DNA from: Ruminococcus sp. AF46-10NS
GTDB taxonomy: Bacteria > Bacillota > Clostridia > Lachnospirales > Lachnospiraceae
Length of the DNA stretch: 64,000 nucleotides
Reading direction: 5' to 3'
Assembly: GCF_003474435.1 (NCBI RefSeq)
Contig: NZ_QRNF01000004.1
Coordinates: forward strand, 1-64,000
In this document: one piece after another, positions 34,714 to 44,134 of the stretch
Layout of the letters: each line of letters starts with the position of its first letter
Numbering within the stretch: the first letter of the stretch is position 1
Translations under genes and position numbers: made by a program
The notes under the pieces: generated by a model
Told to the model about the DNA's origin: nothing
What the model saw: the letters and a program-made list of their open reading frames with translations, nothing else
The model's database searches: none

Positions 34714-36816
34714 ATGGCAGCGGTAAAAAACGGACGTGAATACCTTTCACATGTAACAGAGACATTGAAGCACAGGATCGCACAGCTGGATGAATCCATA
34801 GAGGCCGGGCAGAAAGAAATCGAAGGTATGCACGAATACTACTGGGAAAACTATACAGAGATGGACCAGTACGGATATGAGAATTTTGATAACCAGCAGG
34901 CACTTCTCCATGAGATCAATGCCAGCAATGAGAAAATCGAACTGCGTCGGAGATCCAGGAAGATGATGGATTCACCGTTTTTCGGAAGGGTGGATTTCCG
35001 CTATGAAGGAGAAGATGAGCCGGAGATATTTTATATCGGAATTGCGAACCTGGCTGAGGAGAACGGCGGACTTCCGCTGATCTATGACTGGAGAGCACCT
35101 GTGTCCGGACTGTTCTATGATTTTGACAAGGGACCGGCTTCCTACCAGGCTCCGCTTGGCGAGATCCACGGGGATATTGCTGCCAAGTGGCAGTACAAGA
35201 TCCGCGGTGGAAAAATGATCTATGAGTTTGAGAGTGATGTGAAGATCGACGATGAGATCCTGAAGGCAGAACTTGGAAGTAACGGTGATGTACAGCTGAA
35301 GAATATTATCCGCACGATCCAGAAGGAGCAGAATGCGATCATCCGAAACACTTCGGATCGTATCATGGTGATCCAGGGCGCAGCAGGAAGCGGAAAGACT
35401 TCCATTGCCCTGCACAGGATCGCTTATCTCCTGTATCATGACAGGAAAAATCTGAAATCTTCTTCTGTGCTGGTGCTTTCACCGAATGGGGTGTTCTCGG
35501 ACTATATTTCCCATATCCTGCCGGAGCTTGGCGAGGAGAATATCCGGGAGATGAGCTTTGACCTTTTTGCATACAAGAGACTGAAAAATGTTGTTTCTGA
35601 CTGTGAAGACAGATATGATCTGATCGAGCGTCAGATTGCAGGATTATGCGATGAGAAGCTTCTGAAAGAGAAACTGTCACGGGATTTTCTGGATCGTATG
35701 GAAGGATATCTGGTGGAGCTTGAGGACAACCTTATGAACTTCCGTGATGTGGAACACAGAGGTGTGGTCAAAAAAGAGCAGGAGATCATAGAGCTTTTTT
35801 ACTTTAAATTCATGGATATCCCATTGCTTTCCAGAATGGATGCAGTGGCAGAATATTTCATTGATGAAGTGGAAACTCTTAAGGGATTTGATCTTTCGGA
35901 TGAGGAGAGGGAGGCTGTGAAGAGCCGTTTTTACAGAATGTATGAGACAAGAGATCTCTATGTGCTGTACAACCGTTTCCTGAAACAGGAAGGTTTTCCT
36001 CCTCTTCCGCAGGTACAGTATGAAAAAAGAAAGCTGCGCTATGAGGATGTGTATCCGGTTCTGTATCTGAAATACCGGCTGGAAACTCAGCAGGAGGATT
36101 CCGGTGTGCGCCATCTGATCGTGGACGAGATGCAGGATTATTCCATGATCCAGTATCTGATCATTCAGAGACTCTTTAAATGCAGGATGACTATTCTTGG
36201 GGACAGAGAACAGACTATGGACGGCGAGCAACAGGATGTGCTGACATTTCTGCCTAAGATATTTGGAAAAGATATCCGCAGGATCGTGATGAACAAGAGC
36301 TACCGTAATACTGTTGAGATTGCGTCTTATGCCAATAAACTGGCGGGAATTACGGAAGTGGAGCTTTTTGAACGTCATGGAAAACCTGTTGTGGAAAAAG
36401 AATTTCCGGGGCTTGAGGAGGCACTGGAGAGCGTAGTGAGAGAGCTGCGGCTTGAGAAGCAGGCAGCCATAGCTGAGAATGCAGATGAAGGTGTTGAAGA
36501 TATTATTTCATATGAAACAGCAGCAGTGATCGCAAGAACTGCAGATGAAGCAAGGGAAACTTACTACATTCTGAAAGAGAAGCTGGAAGCAGAAGGTTTT
36601 GATACCAAGGAGCGTCTGTCCCTTCTTCACAGAGACAGTACAAACTTCAAAAAAGGCCTGACTGTCACAACATTCTACATGGCAAAGGGGCTGGAGTTTG
36701 ATCAGGTATTTTCTGTATTTCCTGGGGAAGACCGAAGTCCGATCGTGGAGCGGGCGAGATATATTGCGGCGACGAGAGCTCTTCATGAATTGTATATGTA
36801 TGAAGTTATGAAATAA
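34714..36816 (+). CDS. helD: HelD-type RNA polymerase recycling helicase
   Basis: 700 aa superfamily 1 ATPase. The N-terminal 80 residues form a charged coiled coil (HRIAQLDESIEAGQKEI), the arm that enters the RNA polymerase secondary channel in HelD. Then FFGRVDF and YIGIANL-x8-PLIYDWRAPVSGLFYDF, typical of HelD. The motor has Walker A QGAAGSGKTSIALHRIAYLLYH, a long helical insertion (about 310-450), motif II LIVDEMQDYS, and C-terminal motifs NKSYRNTVEIA and TTFYMAKGLEFDQVF. HelD removes stalled polymerase from DNA and, in some species, gives rifamycin tolerance. It is shorter than Bacillus HelD (about 770) but complete. Confidence 0.92.
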   Translation: MAAVKNGREYLSHVTETLKHRIAQLDESIEAGQKEIEGMHEYYWENYTEMDQYGYENFDNQQALLHEINASNEKIELRRRSRKMMDSPFFGRVDFRYEGEDEPEIFYIGIANLAEENGGLPLIYDWRAPVSGLFYDFDKGPASYQAPLGEIHGDIAAKWQYKIRGGKMIYEFESDVKIDDEILKAELGSNGDVQLKNIIRTIQKEQNAIIRNTSDRIMVIQGAAGSGKTSIALHRIAYLLYHDRKNLKSSSVLVLSPNGVFSDYISHILPELGEENIREMSFDLFAYKRLKNVVSDCEDRYDLIERQIAGLCDEKLLKEKLSRDFLDRMEGYLVELEDNLMNFRDVEHRGVVKKEQEIIELFYFKFMDIPLLSRMDAVAEYFIDEVETLKGFDLSDEEREAVKSRFYRMYETRDLYVLYNRFLKQEGFPPLPQVQYEKRKLRYEDVYPVLYLKYRLETQQEDSGVRHLIVDEMQDYSMIQYLIIQRLFKCRMTILGDREQTMDGEQQDVLTFLPKIFGKDIRRIVMNKSYRNTVEIASYANKLAGITEVELFERHGKPVVEKEFPGLEEALESVVRELRLEKQAAIAENADEGVEDIISYETAAVIARTADEARETYYILKEKLEAEGFDTKERLSLLHRDSTNFKKGLTVTTFYMAKGLEFDQVFSVFPGEDRSPIVERARYIAATRALHELYMYEVMK

Positions 36817-36820
36817 AATA

Positions 36821-36891
36821 TAAAAAGTCATTTCAGAAGCCGGATGCTTTGAGAACAGAGCATAACCGGACTTCATGAAATGACTTTTTTA
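36821..36891. terminator. Bidirectional terminator between helD and the yesN-type gene
   Basis: AAAAAGTCATTTCA pairs with TGAAATGACTTTTTT, with an inner GCCGG/CCGG stem. A- and T-runs on both sides suit the convergent genes. Confidence 0.85.
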
Positions 36892-36914
36892 TTTATATAT
36901 ACCTGGAAAATTTA

Positions 36915-37681
36915 TTAACTGATCTGCTGGATCTCGCCCTCATCTTTATATTCCAGAGGGCTTTTTCCTGTATGTTTCTTAAAGATCCTGCTGAAATATC
37001 CCTGATCGTGGTAGCCGCACATTTCACCGATCTGTTTTACAGAAAGGGAAGGCTCATGGATCAGCAGCTTCTGTGCATGGCTCATCCGGAGATTGATCAG
37101 ATATTTGGTAGGGGTGCAGTCATAGACCTGACAGAAGATTTTGGTCAGGTAGCTGGGACTGTAGTTCATGGTTCCTGCAATCAGGTTCAGGTTGATATCC
37201 TCTGCATAATTCTGTACCATGAAGTTCTTGAGAAGCTCTGCAATCTGTCCCGGTGACATGCAGGAAGCACCTGGGGCGAATACAGTTTCATAGTCATCAC
37301 GCTTGATCTGAAGTTCCTGTTTGATCTTAAGGAGAACATTCCTGAGTTCGTCCGGATCTACAGGCTTCAGAAGGTAATCAGAAACCTTCAGCGTGATGGC
37401 TTTTTTTGCGTATTCAAAATCAGAAAATCCGCTGGTGATCACTAATTTCGTAAAGGGAAACTGATCCCGAATCCTGGTGAGCAGGGTGATACCGTCCATG
37501 ACGGGCATTTTGATATCCGTAAATACCACATCCGGGCTCATCTGTTCCACCAGCGAGAGAGCCTGTGCACCTGTCTGGCTGTGCCGATTACCTGAAAATC
37601 AGGATCTGCTTTTTCAATCTTATGTACCAGATTATTCAGAAGAAGTTCTTCATCTTCTGCCACAATAACAGTATAGTTCAT
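36915..37681 (-). pseudogene. YesN-type response regulator (REC + AraC HTH), split by a one-base deletion
   Basis: About 255 aa when repaired. N-terminal frame from ATG 37681: MNYTVIVAEDEELLLNNLVHKIE, FQVIGTA. It then slips and stops after 72 codons of the upstream-extended ORF. The next frame supplies LVEQMSPDVVFTDIKMPVMDG (phosphoacceptor in FTDIKMP), LLKPVDPDEL, and a C-terminal AraC-type HTH (INLNLIAGTMNYSPSYLTKIF, VKQIGEMCGYHDQGYFSRIFKKHTGKSP). On the plus strand the GG at 37577-37578 should be GGG; adding that base gives IGTAQTGAQALSLVEQ and joins the frames. It is 4 nt downstream of its kinase and is the expected activator of the divergent sugar importer. Confidence 0.85.
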
Positions 37682-37685
37682 AGTA

Positions 37686-39488
37686 TTATTCCTCCGCATC
37701 TGTCTGAAAATACCGTCCAATAGAAACAATTCCGTGGCCGTCCGCTGTATTTCCATACCTGAAAATTATATCATTTTTGCAGAAGAGTTTCCAGCGGAGA
37801 AATACATTGACAGTGCCAAGACCGTTGATCTTTAAAGCAGGCATGCCGGGATTTCGAATGGCATTTATGATATCTGAATTTATTTTTTTCTTGGCTTCCT
37901 CAGTAAATCCCGGTCCGGTGTCTGTGACATCGATCTGCCAGCCGTTTTTGCTTATTGTACTGCTGATGGTGATAGTCCATGGCGGTTCGCAGTCAGAACC
38001 ATATTTGATAGCGTTTTCCACAATAGGCTGGATGATCAGTTTCGGAACCGGCTGATCCAGAAGGGATTCATCCACATCAATGGAATAATTCAGACTGGAC
38101 TGGTAGCGGACTTTCATGCAGTAGAGATATTTCCGGACATAATCAAGTTCTTCGCGGAGCGTTACAGTTGTTTCAGAGGTGTTAGTAATATAACGCATGA
38201 TCCTGGAAAGATTGCGGCACATTTTTTCCACAGTATCCGTATCTCCGTTCTCTGCAAGTACTATAATGCTGGAAAGAGAGTTGTAATAAAAATGGGGATT
38301 AATCTGACTCTGCAAAGCCATGCTGCGTGCTTTCATTTCCTGTTCCTTGGCTTCGTTAAGCTGAGTCATGGAATCTTTCAGGTTATCGCTCATCAGCTGG
38401 AATGCCTGATACAGTTCTTCCAGCTCATTGACGGAAACCGGATAGGAAGTGACTTTTTCCTGACCGAGAGTGTCCAGTTCCATACGCTGGATAATGTGCT
38501 TCAGGTGTTTCACTGGTTTTACTACAGAACGGGAAAGCCTGTAGGAAACGATCACTGCTGCAAAAAGAAAAGCAGCAACAACAGCCAGAAGGATCTTCAG
38601 CATTTTGTATACAGGGGCAAGAATCACAGATTCCGGCTGGATGGTCAGGTAAGTGTAGCCGGTATATGCGGAATTCAGTCTGGAGACATATTCTTTCTGA
38701 TCTGTGACAGGGCTCTGTATGGTAAGGGTATCCTGATCAGAATCAGTAAGTTTGTAATATTTTGAAATATCATTGGCATCGCCGGCTGCGACATCGTAAG
38801 GATAGATAAGATCGCCGGACTCATTGAAAACATAGACACTGGCAGCGTTTCCGTGATTTTTTTTCTCATAGGAAATGATGCTCTTAAAGATGGATTTACA
38901 TTGTTTGGCGGTTTCGATCACGCCAACACCACGGCCGTACTGGTTGGTGAAGGAGCGGTACAGGGAGATGAACCACTGGGGATAGCGGGCAGATTTGGAA
39001 TAGACGTAAGTGCTGTAAGGAGCTGTCAGGACTTTTTTTCCGTTGGCTTCACGGGCTTTCTGGATCCATTCATTATGAGAGTCGTCGCTTTTTTTGACCA
39101 TGGTGGAAAGGCCGGCCTGGAGCACATATCCGGAGAAATCATAAAGATTTACCTGATCAGCTTTCAATTCGGTGCCGCTTAAGGAGATAAAAAGATCGGA
39201 CATGGCAGAAAGCATTTCATCAGAAATATTAAGGTCAAATTTCTGGTCGAGAACGGATTTCGACATGTTGCTGTAATTGATGTTTACAGATACAGTGTCA
39301 AGATTCTGGATTGCAGAGTCTACCTGAGACTGAAATGTGGAATTTAAGGTGCTCATGGCACTGATCTGGCTTTTCTTCAGCTGCCCGGATGCAAAAACAT
39401 AAAAGAATATGGCAAAAGAAAAAAGGATCAGGCAGGCCATGCCAAGATAGGCAATAAAAAGTTTGGACTGCAGACTTTGTGTTTTCAT
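37686..39488 (-). CDS. YesM-type sensor histidine kinase
   Basis: 600 aa from ATG 39488, behind AGGGAGGCTTG. Two membrane segments (about 9-30 and 287-308 counted from this start) enclose a large extracytoplasmic dCache-like sensor domain. HAMP follows, then the His_kinase domain with QSQINPHFYYNSLSSI (phosphoacceptor His) and a HATPase_c with IIQPIVENAIKYG and DTGPGF. This is the standard partner of YesN regulators in control of CUT1 sugar importers. It lies divergent from an SBP-permease operon, so it most likely senses the imported glycan or its binding protein. The kinase itself is intact; the regulator downstream is broken. Confidence 0.93.
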   Translation of the reverse strand: MKTQSLQSKLFIAYLGMACLILFSFAIFFYVFASGQLKKSQISAMSTLNSTFQSQVDSAIQNLDTVSVNINYSNMSKSVLDQKFDLNISDEMLSAMSDLFISLSGTELKADQVNLYDFSGYVLQAGLSTMVKKSDDSHNEWIQKAREANGKKVLTAPYSTYVYSKSARYPQWFISLYRSFTNQYGRGVGVIETAKQCKSIFKSIISYEKKNHGNAASVYVFNESGDLIYPYDVAAGDANDISKYYKLTDSDQDTLTIQSPVTDQKEYVSRLNSAYTGYTYLTIQPESVILAPVYKMLKILLAVVAAFLFAAVIVSYRLSRSVVKPVKHLKHIIQRMELDTLGQEKVTSYPVSVNELEELYQAFQLMSDNLKDSMTQLNEAKEQEMKARSMALQSQINPHFYYNSLSSIIVLAENGDTDTVEKMCRNLSRIMRYITNTSETTVTLREELDYVRKYLYCMKVRYQSSLNYSIDVDESLLDQPVPKLIIQPIVENAIKYGSDCEPPWTITISSTISKNGWQIDVTDTGPGFTEEAKKKINSDIINAIRNPGMPALKINGLGTVNVFLRWKLFCKNDIIFRYGNTADGHGIVSIGRYFQTDAEE

Positions 39489-39527
39489 TAGACAAGCCTC
39501 CCTCTGTGTGCAAAAACGTTGGCTAAA

Positions 39528-39556
39528 AGTATAGCACACTTGTAAAAAAAGTACAA
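39528..39556 (-). promoter_or_regulatory. Promoter of the YesM/YesN-type operon
   Basis: On the minus strand, -35 TTGTAC (39556-39551), 17-nt spacer, -10 TATACT (39533-39528). On the plus strand a TATAAT at 39637-39642 probably serves the importer, but I see no matching -35, which fits an activator-dependent promoter. Confidence 0.7.
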
Positions 39557-39763
39557 ACTACCAAAAGAAGGTTTGGAAATATTGCTTAAAAATACACATG
39601 GAAAATTGTACAACATTACAAAAAATATGAAAAAAGTATAATAAAGTGTGAAAAAAGTACAAATACAGGACAGGAATATCCATGGCTTTTAAAAATAGCA
39701 AATGATAAACTAATATCATCAAGAGAGAACGAAAAAATCAGTTCAAAAAAGGAGGAAACATTA

Positions 39764-41089
39764 ATGAAAAGAAAGAGATTTCTGGCAGTAGCCTGTGCAG
39801 CAGCAATGATCGCTTCCATGACGACTGGACTTGCAGTGAACGTATCTGCAGCGGATGAGAAGAGCGATTTCGCAGGCGAGGAGCTCAGCATCCTGGTTTC
39901 AGCAGGATGGATGGACAATCGTTACGATGAGACAATTAAACGTTTTGAGGATACCTACGATGTTACCGTAGACCTTCAGACAATTCCGGCTGATCAGTAT
40001 TCAGATCTTCTTCAGTCCAAGCTTGCTACAGATTCCTGTGCAGATATCTTCTGGATTCAGTCCAACCCGTTTGCAATTGAATCTACCATCGTTGACCCTG
40101 AGAAATACTGCATCGACTTTACAGGAGCTTCTTGGGAGAATGTTATGCCGGAGACAAGAAAAGAGTCCTGCGTATACAATGACAAACTGTACGGACTTCA
40201 GATCTGGAACGCATCTCCGGAGTATGTAATGGTTTACAACAAGACACTGTTCGAAGAGAACGGCTGGGAAGTACCGACAACATATGATGAGCTGAAAGAA
40301 CTCTGTGGTAAGATCCAGGATGCAGGAATTACACCTTGGTTCATGCCTGGTGCAGATGGATGGCAGCATCAGCTGGCATTTTTCCAGATCGGCGGCGTTT
40401 ATGAAGAAGCAACACCTGGTCTTTATGACGCATTAAATGAAAACAAAGCAACATTTGCAGATAACGAGAAGATGCTTGAAGTTCTGAATGAGTTCAAAGA
40501 ACTCTCTGATGCAGGATACTTCGGAGAAGACTGGATCGGAACAGACAGTACAAACATGTCCAACGAATTTGGTGACAGAAACTGTGCAATGGCACTTGCA
40601 AATTCCAGTTTCATCAAACAGATCCAGGAAGATACAGGCACATCTGATGAGTTTGGAATGTTCCTTGAGCCACTTGGCGACAATACTTGGTATCCAAGCA
40701 GCAACTCCGGCCCGACAATGTTCGGTTACAAGGGAACAGAGCATGAGGATCTTGTAAAAGAGTTCTTCAACTTCGTTACAACAACAGAGAGCCTTCAGGA
40801 AATCCTTGACAACTCTCCGGCATACACAAACCTTGATGTAAACGATGACAAGCTTGAGCAGCACTGGCTGCCGGAGGAGCAGGAGTTCCTTAAGACAGTT
40901 CCGGATGACAAGAAGGCTGTTGTAACACTTCAGACAGGTACAAAATATACAAACGATTACTGGACACAGTTTGGTCAGGATATGGTTGCATTCTGCCAGG
41001 GCGAGATGGAGGCAAACGATGTTCTTAAGAACATGGATACCAACCGTGCTGAGGCAGCAAAAACTGTAGGCGACGAGAACTGGAAATAA
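39764..41089 (+). CDS. CUT1 sugar ABC transporter substrate-binding protein
   Basis: 441 aa family 1 solute-binding protein. A signal peptide (KRKRF, hydrophobic, likely cleavage in NVSAA-DE near residue 30) is followed by LSILVSAGWMDNRYDETIKRFEDTYDVTVDLQTIP and DIFWIQSN. The strands and helices continue to SFIKQIQE, GPTMFGYKG and a C-terminal FCQGEMEANDVLKNMD. Family members capture oligosaccharides at the cell surface. The usual lipobox Cys is not evident: the only early Cys (residue 11) comes after just a few hydrophobic residues. Strong ribosome site AAAGGAGG. First gene of the importer operon, divergent from the YesM/YesN-type genes. Confidence 0.93.
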   Translation: MKRKRFLAVACAAAMIASMTTGLAVNVSAADEKSDFAGEELSILVSAGWMDNRYDETIKRFEDTYDVTVDLQTIPADQYSDLLQSKLATDSCADIFWIQSNPFAIESTIVDPEKYCIDFTGASWENVMPETRKESCVYNDKLYGLQIWNASPEYVMVYNKTLFEENGWEVPTTYDELKELCGKIQDAGITPWFMPGADGWQHQLAFFQIGGVYEEATPGLYDALNENKATFADNEKMLEVLNEFKELSDAGYFGEDWIGTDSTNMSNEFGDRNCAMALANSSFIKQIQEDTGTSDEFGMFLEPLGDNTWYPSSNSGPTMFGYKGTEHEDLVKEFFNFVTTTESLQEILDNSPAYTNLDVNDDKLEQHWLPEEQEFLKTVPDDKKAVVTLQTGTKYTNDYWTQFGQDMVAFCQGEMEANDVLKNMDTNRAEAAKTVGDENWK

Positions 41090-41122
41090 ATAACAGAACT
41101 TAAAACTAGTTGACTTGAAGGC

Positions 41123-41150
41123 AGAGCCGGTATTTGCCGGCTCTGTTTTA
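41123..41150 (+). terminator. Intercistronic hairpin between binding protein and permeases
   Basis: CAGAGCCGG-tatttg-CCGGCTCTG, then TTTT. It sits inside the operon, so it probably works as a partial terminator or a 3' stabiliser, making the binding protein more abundant than the permeases. Confidence 0.7.
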
Positions 41151-41173
41151 ACTTAAAACAGGAGGTGCTTTCT

Positions 41174-42055
41174 GTGAATAAGAAGAGAATCTATCCACAG
41201 TGGTTTCTGATACTGCCGTTGGCATTATATATCATTTTTTTCCTGCTTCCCAGTGTAATGGGTGTTGGTTACTCCTTTACAGACTGGAATTCCAGAAGTG
41301 TTCTTAATGGTACTCATTTTGTGGGACTGCAGAATTTTGCTGAGATTTTTACATCAGATAAGTCTTATCTGAGCGGTATTGGCAATACATTGAAGTTTAC
41401 TATCATTTCCAACATCGTTAAGCTGATCCCGGCTCTTCTGATCGCGATTATGCTTCAGGAGGGACTTAAAGGCAAAGGGCTTTACAGAACATTGCTCTAC
41501 CTGCCGTCTATTCTGCCTTTTGTAATCATTGGTCTTGTATTTAAATCCATCCTGAATTATAATAACGGACTTTTAAACACACTTCTTGATGCATTCCATC
41601 TTGGAATCTTCAAACAGAAATGGCTGTCTGATCTGGCTATTGTATGGAAATCCATCTATGGTGTAGATGCGTGGAGAGGCATTGGTTATGTCATGACTAT
41701 CTTCCTTGCAGGTCTGAATACGATCCCGAAATCTTATTATGAGGCTGCGCAGATCGATGGTGCAAACTTCTGGCAGAGACTTCGGTATGTAACACTTCCG
41801 ATGCTGAGTGGTGCTATCATGATCAACCTTGTATTTGGTATTACATATGGTCTGAAAGTATTCGATATTGTTTATGTACTTACAAATGGCGGTCCTGGAC
41901 ATGCAACAGAGGTTCTTACAACTTATGCATTCCAGCTCTATTCCAGAGGCCAGTATGGAATGTCTTCTGCATTGAATACTGTTCTTCTTGTAATTACAGC
42001 GATCATAGGTGTATTTATTGTTAAGACATTAAGTAAACAGGAGGTACAGCAGTAA
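41174..42055 (+). CDS. CUT1 sugar ABC transporter permease (MalF-type)
   Basis: About 293 aa. The GTG at 41174 is preferred, because the GTG at 41165 is part of the AGGAGG ribosome site. Six membrane segments with the binding-protein-dependent transport loop YYEAAQIDGANFWQRLRYVTLPML (EAA motif). It carries VGYSFTDWNS and FVGLQNFAEIF near the N-terminus, typical of UgpA/MalF-like subunits. Its stop shares one base with the start of the second permease, so the pair is tightly coupled. No ATPase gene is nearby; a shared MsmK-type ATPase elsewhere is expected. Confidence 0.94.
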   Translation: MNKKRIYPQWFLILPLALYIIFFLLPSVMGVGYSFTDWNSRSVLNGTHFVGLQNFAEIFTSDKSYLSGIGNTLKFTIISNIVKLIPALLIAIMLQEGLKGKGLYRTLLYLPSILPFVIIGLVFKSILNYNNGLLNTLLDAFHLGIFKQKWLSDLAIVWKSIYGVDAWRGIGYVMTIFLAGLNTIPKSYYEAAQIDGANFWQRLRYVTLPMLSGAIMINLVFGITYGLKVFDIVYVLTNGGPGHATEVLTTYAFQLYSRGQYGMSSALNTVLLVITAIIGVFIVKTLSKQEVQQ

Positions 42056-42876
42056 TGGCAAAAAAAAGAATTCAGAATTTATTAAAACATGTTGTATGTA
42101 TCCTGCTTTGCTTATGTGTCGTGCTTCCATTTTATATGGTATTGATCAACTCTTTTAAAACAAAAGCAGAGGCAGCCAGAATGAGTCTGGCACTTCCTAC
42201 AGAGTGGGTATTTTCCAACTACTCTGAGGTTATTGAAAAAGGAAGCCTGATCCAGGGATTCCTGAACAGTTTTGCATATGCGCTGATCGCTACAACACTT
42301 GGCGTTATACTTTGCGCCATGGCTGCATTCGTTATGTGCCGTAAGAGAACAAAGTTAAATGTATTCCTGTACTACTTTGTACTTTGCGGATTGTTCTTCC
42401 CGGTCAACTATGTAACATTGGTACGTGTACTCAGTACACTGCACCTGAACGATACAAGAACTGGCATTATCATGGTATTTACCAGTGCAATGATTCCGTT
42501 CTGTGTATTTACCATCCGTAACTTCGTAATCTCTGTCCCGGTTGAGCTGGACGAGGCTGCTGTTATCGACGGCGCAGGCCCGTTAAGTCTGTTCTTCAAG
42601 ATCATCATGCCGCTTCTGAAACCAACTATGGTAACATGTTTTATCCTTCAGTTCATGACAGTATGGAGTGATTTCCTCACACCTTTGTATCTGTCAAGCA
42701 AGAGCCGTCTCTTCCCGATGACAATGGCTGTATATCAGTTCTTCGGAAAGAACAAGAGTTACTGGAACTATATTTTTGCTGATATCGTACTTACCTGTAT
42801 CCCGGTTATCATTGTTTACATGATCGGCCAGAAATACATCGTAGGTGGTATGACATCCGGTGCGGTAAAAGAATAA
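42055..42876 (+). CDS. CUT1 sugar ABC transporter permease (MalG-type)
   Basis: 273 aa, six membrane segments. EAA motif in VELDEAAVIDGAGPLSLFFKIIMPLLKPTM. N-terminus has LCLCVVLPFYMVLINSFKTKAEA, usual in UgpE/MalG-like subunits. It pairs with the upstream MalF-type subunit to form the channel. The last gene of the operon, followed by a strong bidirectional terminator. Confidence 0.94.
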   Translation: MAKKRIQNLLKHVVCILLCLCVVLPFYMVLINSFKTKAEAARMSLALPTEWVFSNYSEVIEKGSLIQGFLNSFAYALIATTLGVILCAMAAFVMCRKRTKLNVFLYYFVLCGLFFPVNYVTLVRVLSTLHLNDTRTGIIMVFTSAMIPFCVFTIRNFVISVPVELDEAAVIDGAGPLSLFFKIIMPLLKPTMVTCFILQFMTVWSDFLTPLYLSSKSRLFPMTMAVYQFFGKNKSYWNYIFADIVLTCIPVIIVYMIGQKYIVGGMTSGAVKE

Positions 42877-42900
42877 AGAAAAATATTATAAGAATTATAA

Positions 42901-42949
42901 AAAAGCACTGCGAGATGAAAAGTTGGATTCATCTTACAGTGCTTTTTAC
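42901..42949. terminator. Bidirectional terminator of the importer and aminotransferase operons
   Basis: AAAAGCACTG-x-x-AGATGA pairs with TCATCT-x-x-CAGTGCTTTTT. Runs of A and T on either side suit both converging transcripts. Confidence 0.88.
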
Positions 42950-42966
42950 TATTGAAATCTCAGAAA

Positions 42967-44097
42967 TTACTGCATGTTTTTGCAGAAGATATCCTCCATG
43001 GAAGCCTTAAGCGGAACGCCAAGCCTGCGTAAAGTTCCGTCCAGGGCTGCAAAAACTTCTCTTACATTATAGAATGTAGCGTTGTTTCCCATATGTCCGA
43101 TGCGGATCACTTTGCCAGCCAGGACATCGAAGGAACCTGCCAGCATAATGTTGTAGTCTTTTTTTACTCCCTCAAGGATTGCTTCGGCTGTTGTGCCATC
43201 CGGTACTTCAAAAACAGTAACTGTACTGGAATATCCGCTGTGCAGGTAAAGGTTCAGGCCTGCGCCTGTGATGGCCTTTCTGGAGGCACTGGCGATCTTT
43301 GCGTGGCGGGAGAGGATGGCAGGATCTGCCGCGATGTTGTCAATGGCAGCGCGGAGTCCGTAGATATCACTGATCGGCATTGTATATGGAAACCATTTTT
43401 CTTCGTAATAATGTGCGAAAGTTGTAAGGTTGGCATAGAAAGAAGCAATTGGTGTCTTACGGTCTGCCATGGATTTCTTTGCATCATCGCTTACTACAAC
43501 GAAGGTCAGTCCTGGAGGCGCGGATACTACTTTCTGGGATCCGCCGCACATGATATCAACTTTCCAGTCATCAATGTTCATAGGTTCGCCAAAAGAGGCG
43601 GAAACAGAGTCTACGACTGTAAGGATGCCGTATTTTTTCAGGAGCGGGCAGATAGCGGAGATATCATTGAGCATACCACTTGGGGTATCGCCGTGAACAA
43701 CGGTTGCATATTTGTAGTCGTGGCTGTTTTTCAGGAATTCTTCCAGCTCTTTTACATCAAAAGTTTCCTGATAATCTCTGGAATAGAGTTCCGGCCGTCC
43801 GCCATACATGGTAACAAAATCAGCGAACCCTTTTCCGTAAATTCCGTTATCGAGAACAAGAACCTTATCTCCGGGCTCAGTCATGGACGCGATAGCTGCT
43901 TCCAGACCAAGAATACCCTCACCACTTAAGATGAGGGTTTCATTGGAGGTATGGAGCAGAGAACTGATCTTCTCGCAGGTTTCTTTGTAAAATTCGACAA
44001 ATTCTTCGTCCAGATCCGGGTTCGTGCACTCAAGACTTCTTGCCAGACGGACGTTTTCAGCGACCTGTGTAGGTCCTGGTGTCATGATCTTATACAT
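42967..44097 (-). CDS. Class V aminotransferase, alanine-glyoxylate / PucG-like
   Basis: 376 aa PLP enzyme. It opens with MTPGPTQVAENVRLA, has ILSGEGILGLEAAI, VHGDTPSGMLND, VDSVSASFGEPM (Asp that contacts the PLP ring nitrogen), and the Schiff-base Lys in CGGSQKVVSAPPGL. The C-terminal FDVLAGKVIRIGHMGNNA binds the substrate carboxylate. Related proteins are alanine-glyoxylate, serine-glyoxylate or ureidoglycine-glyoxylate aminotransferases. No purine-degradation genes are adjacent, so the substrate stays open. It is 37 nt downstream of an ECF S-component gene on the same strand, suggesting that an imported vitamin or amino compound is linked to its reaction (inference). Confidence 0.88.
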   Translation of the reverse strand: MYKIMTPGPTQVAENVRLARSLECTNPDLDEEFVEFYKETCEKISSLLHTSNETLILSGEGILGLEAAIASMTEPGDKVLVLDNGIYGKGFADFVTMYGGRPELYSRDYQETFDVKELEEFLKNSHDYKYATVVHGDTPSGMLNDISAICPLLKKYGILTVVDSVSASFGEPMNIDDWKVDIMCGGSQKVVSAPPGLTFVVVSDDAKKSMADRKTPIASFYANLTTFAHYYEEKWFPYTMPISDIYGLRAAIDNIAADPAILSRHAKIASASRKAITGAGLNLYLHSGYSSTVTVFEVPDGTTAEAILEGVKKDYNIMLAGSFDVLAGKVIRIGHMGNNATFYNVREVFAALDGTLRRLGVPLKASMEDIFCKNMQ

Positions 44098-44134
44098 AAT
44101 CCTTACCTCTTATTTAATATTGTTATGTTTTTTA

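Noticed and set aside
43093..43929. A 278-aa plus-strand ORF opposite the PucG-like gene.
   Set aside because: The minus-strand frame shows the aminotransferase motifs and the PLP lysine.
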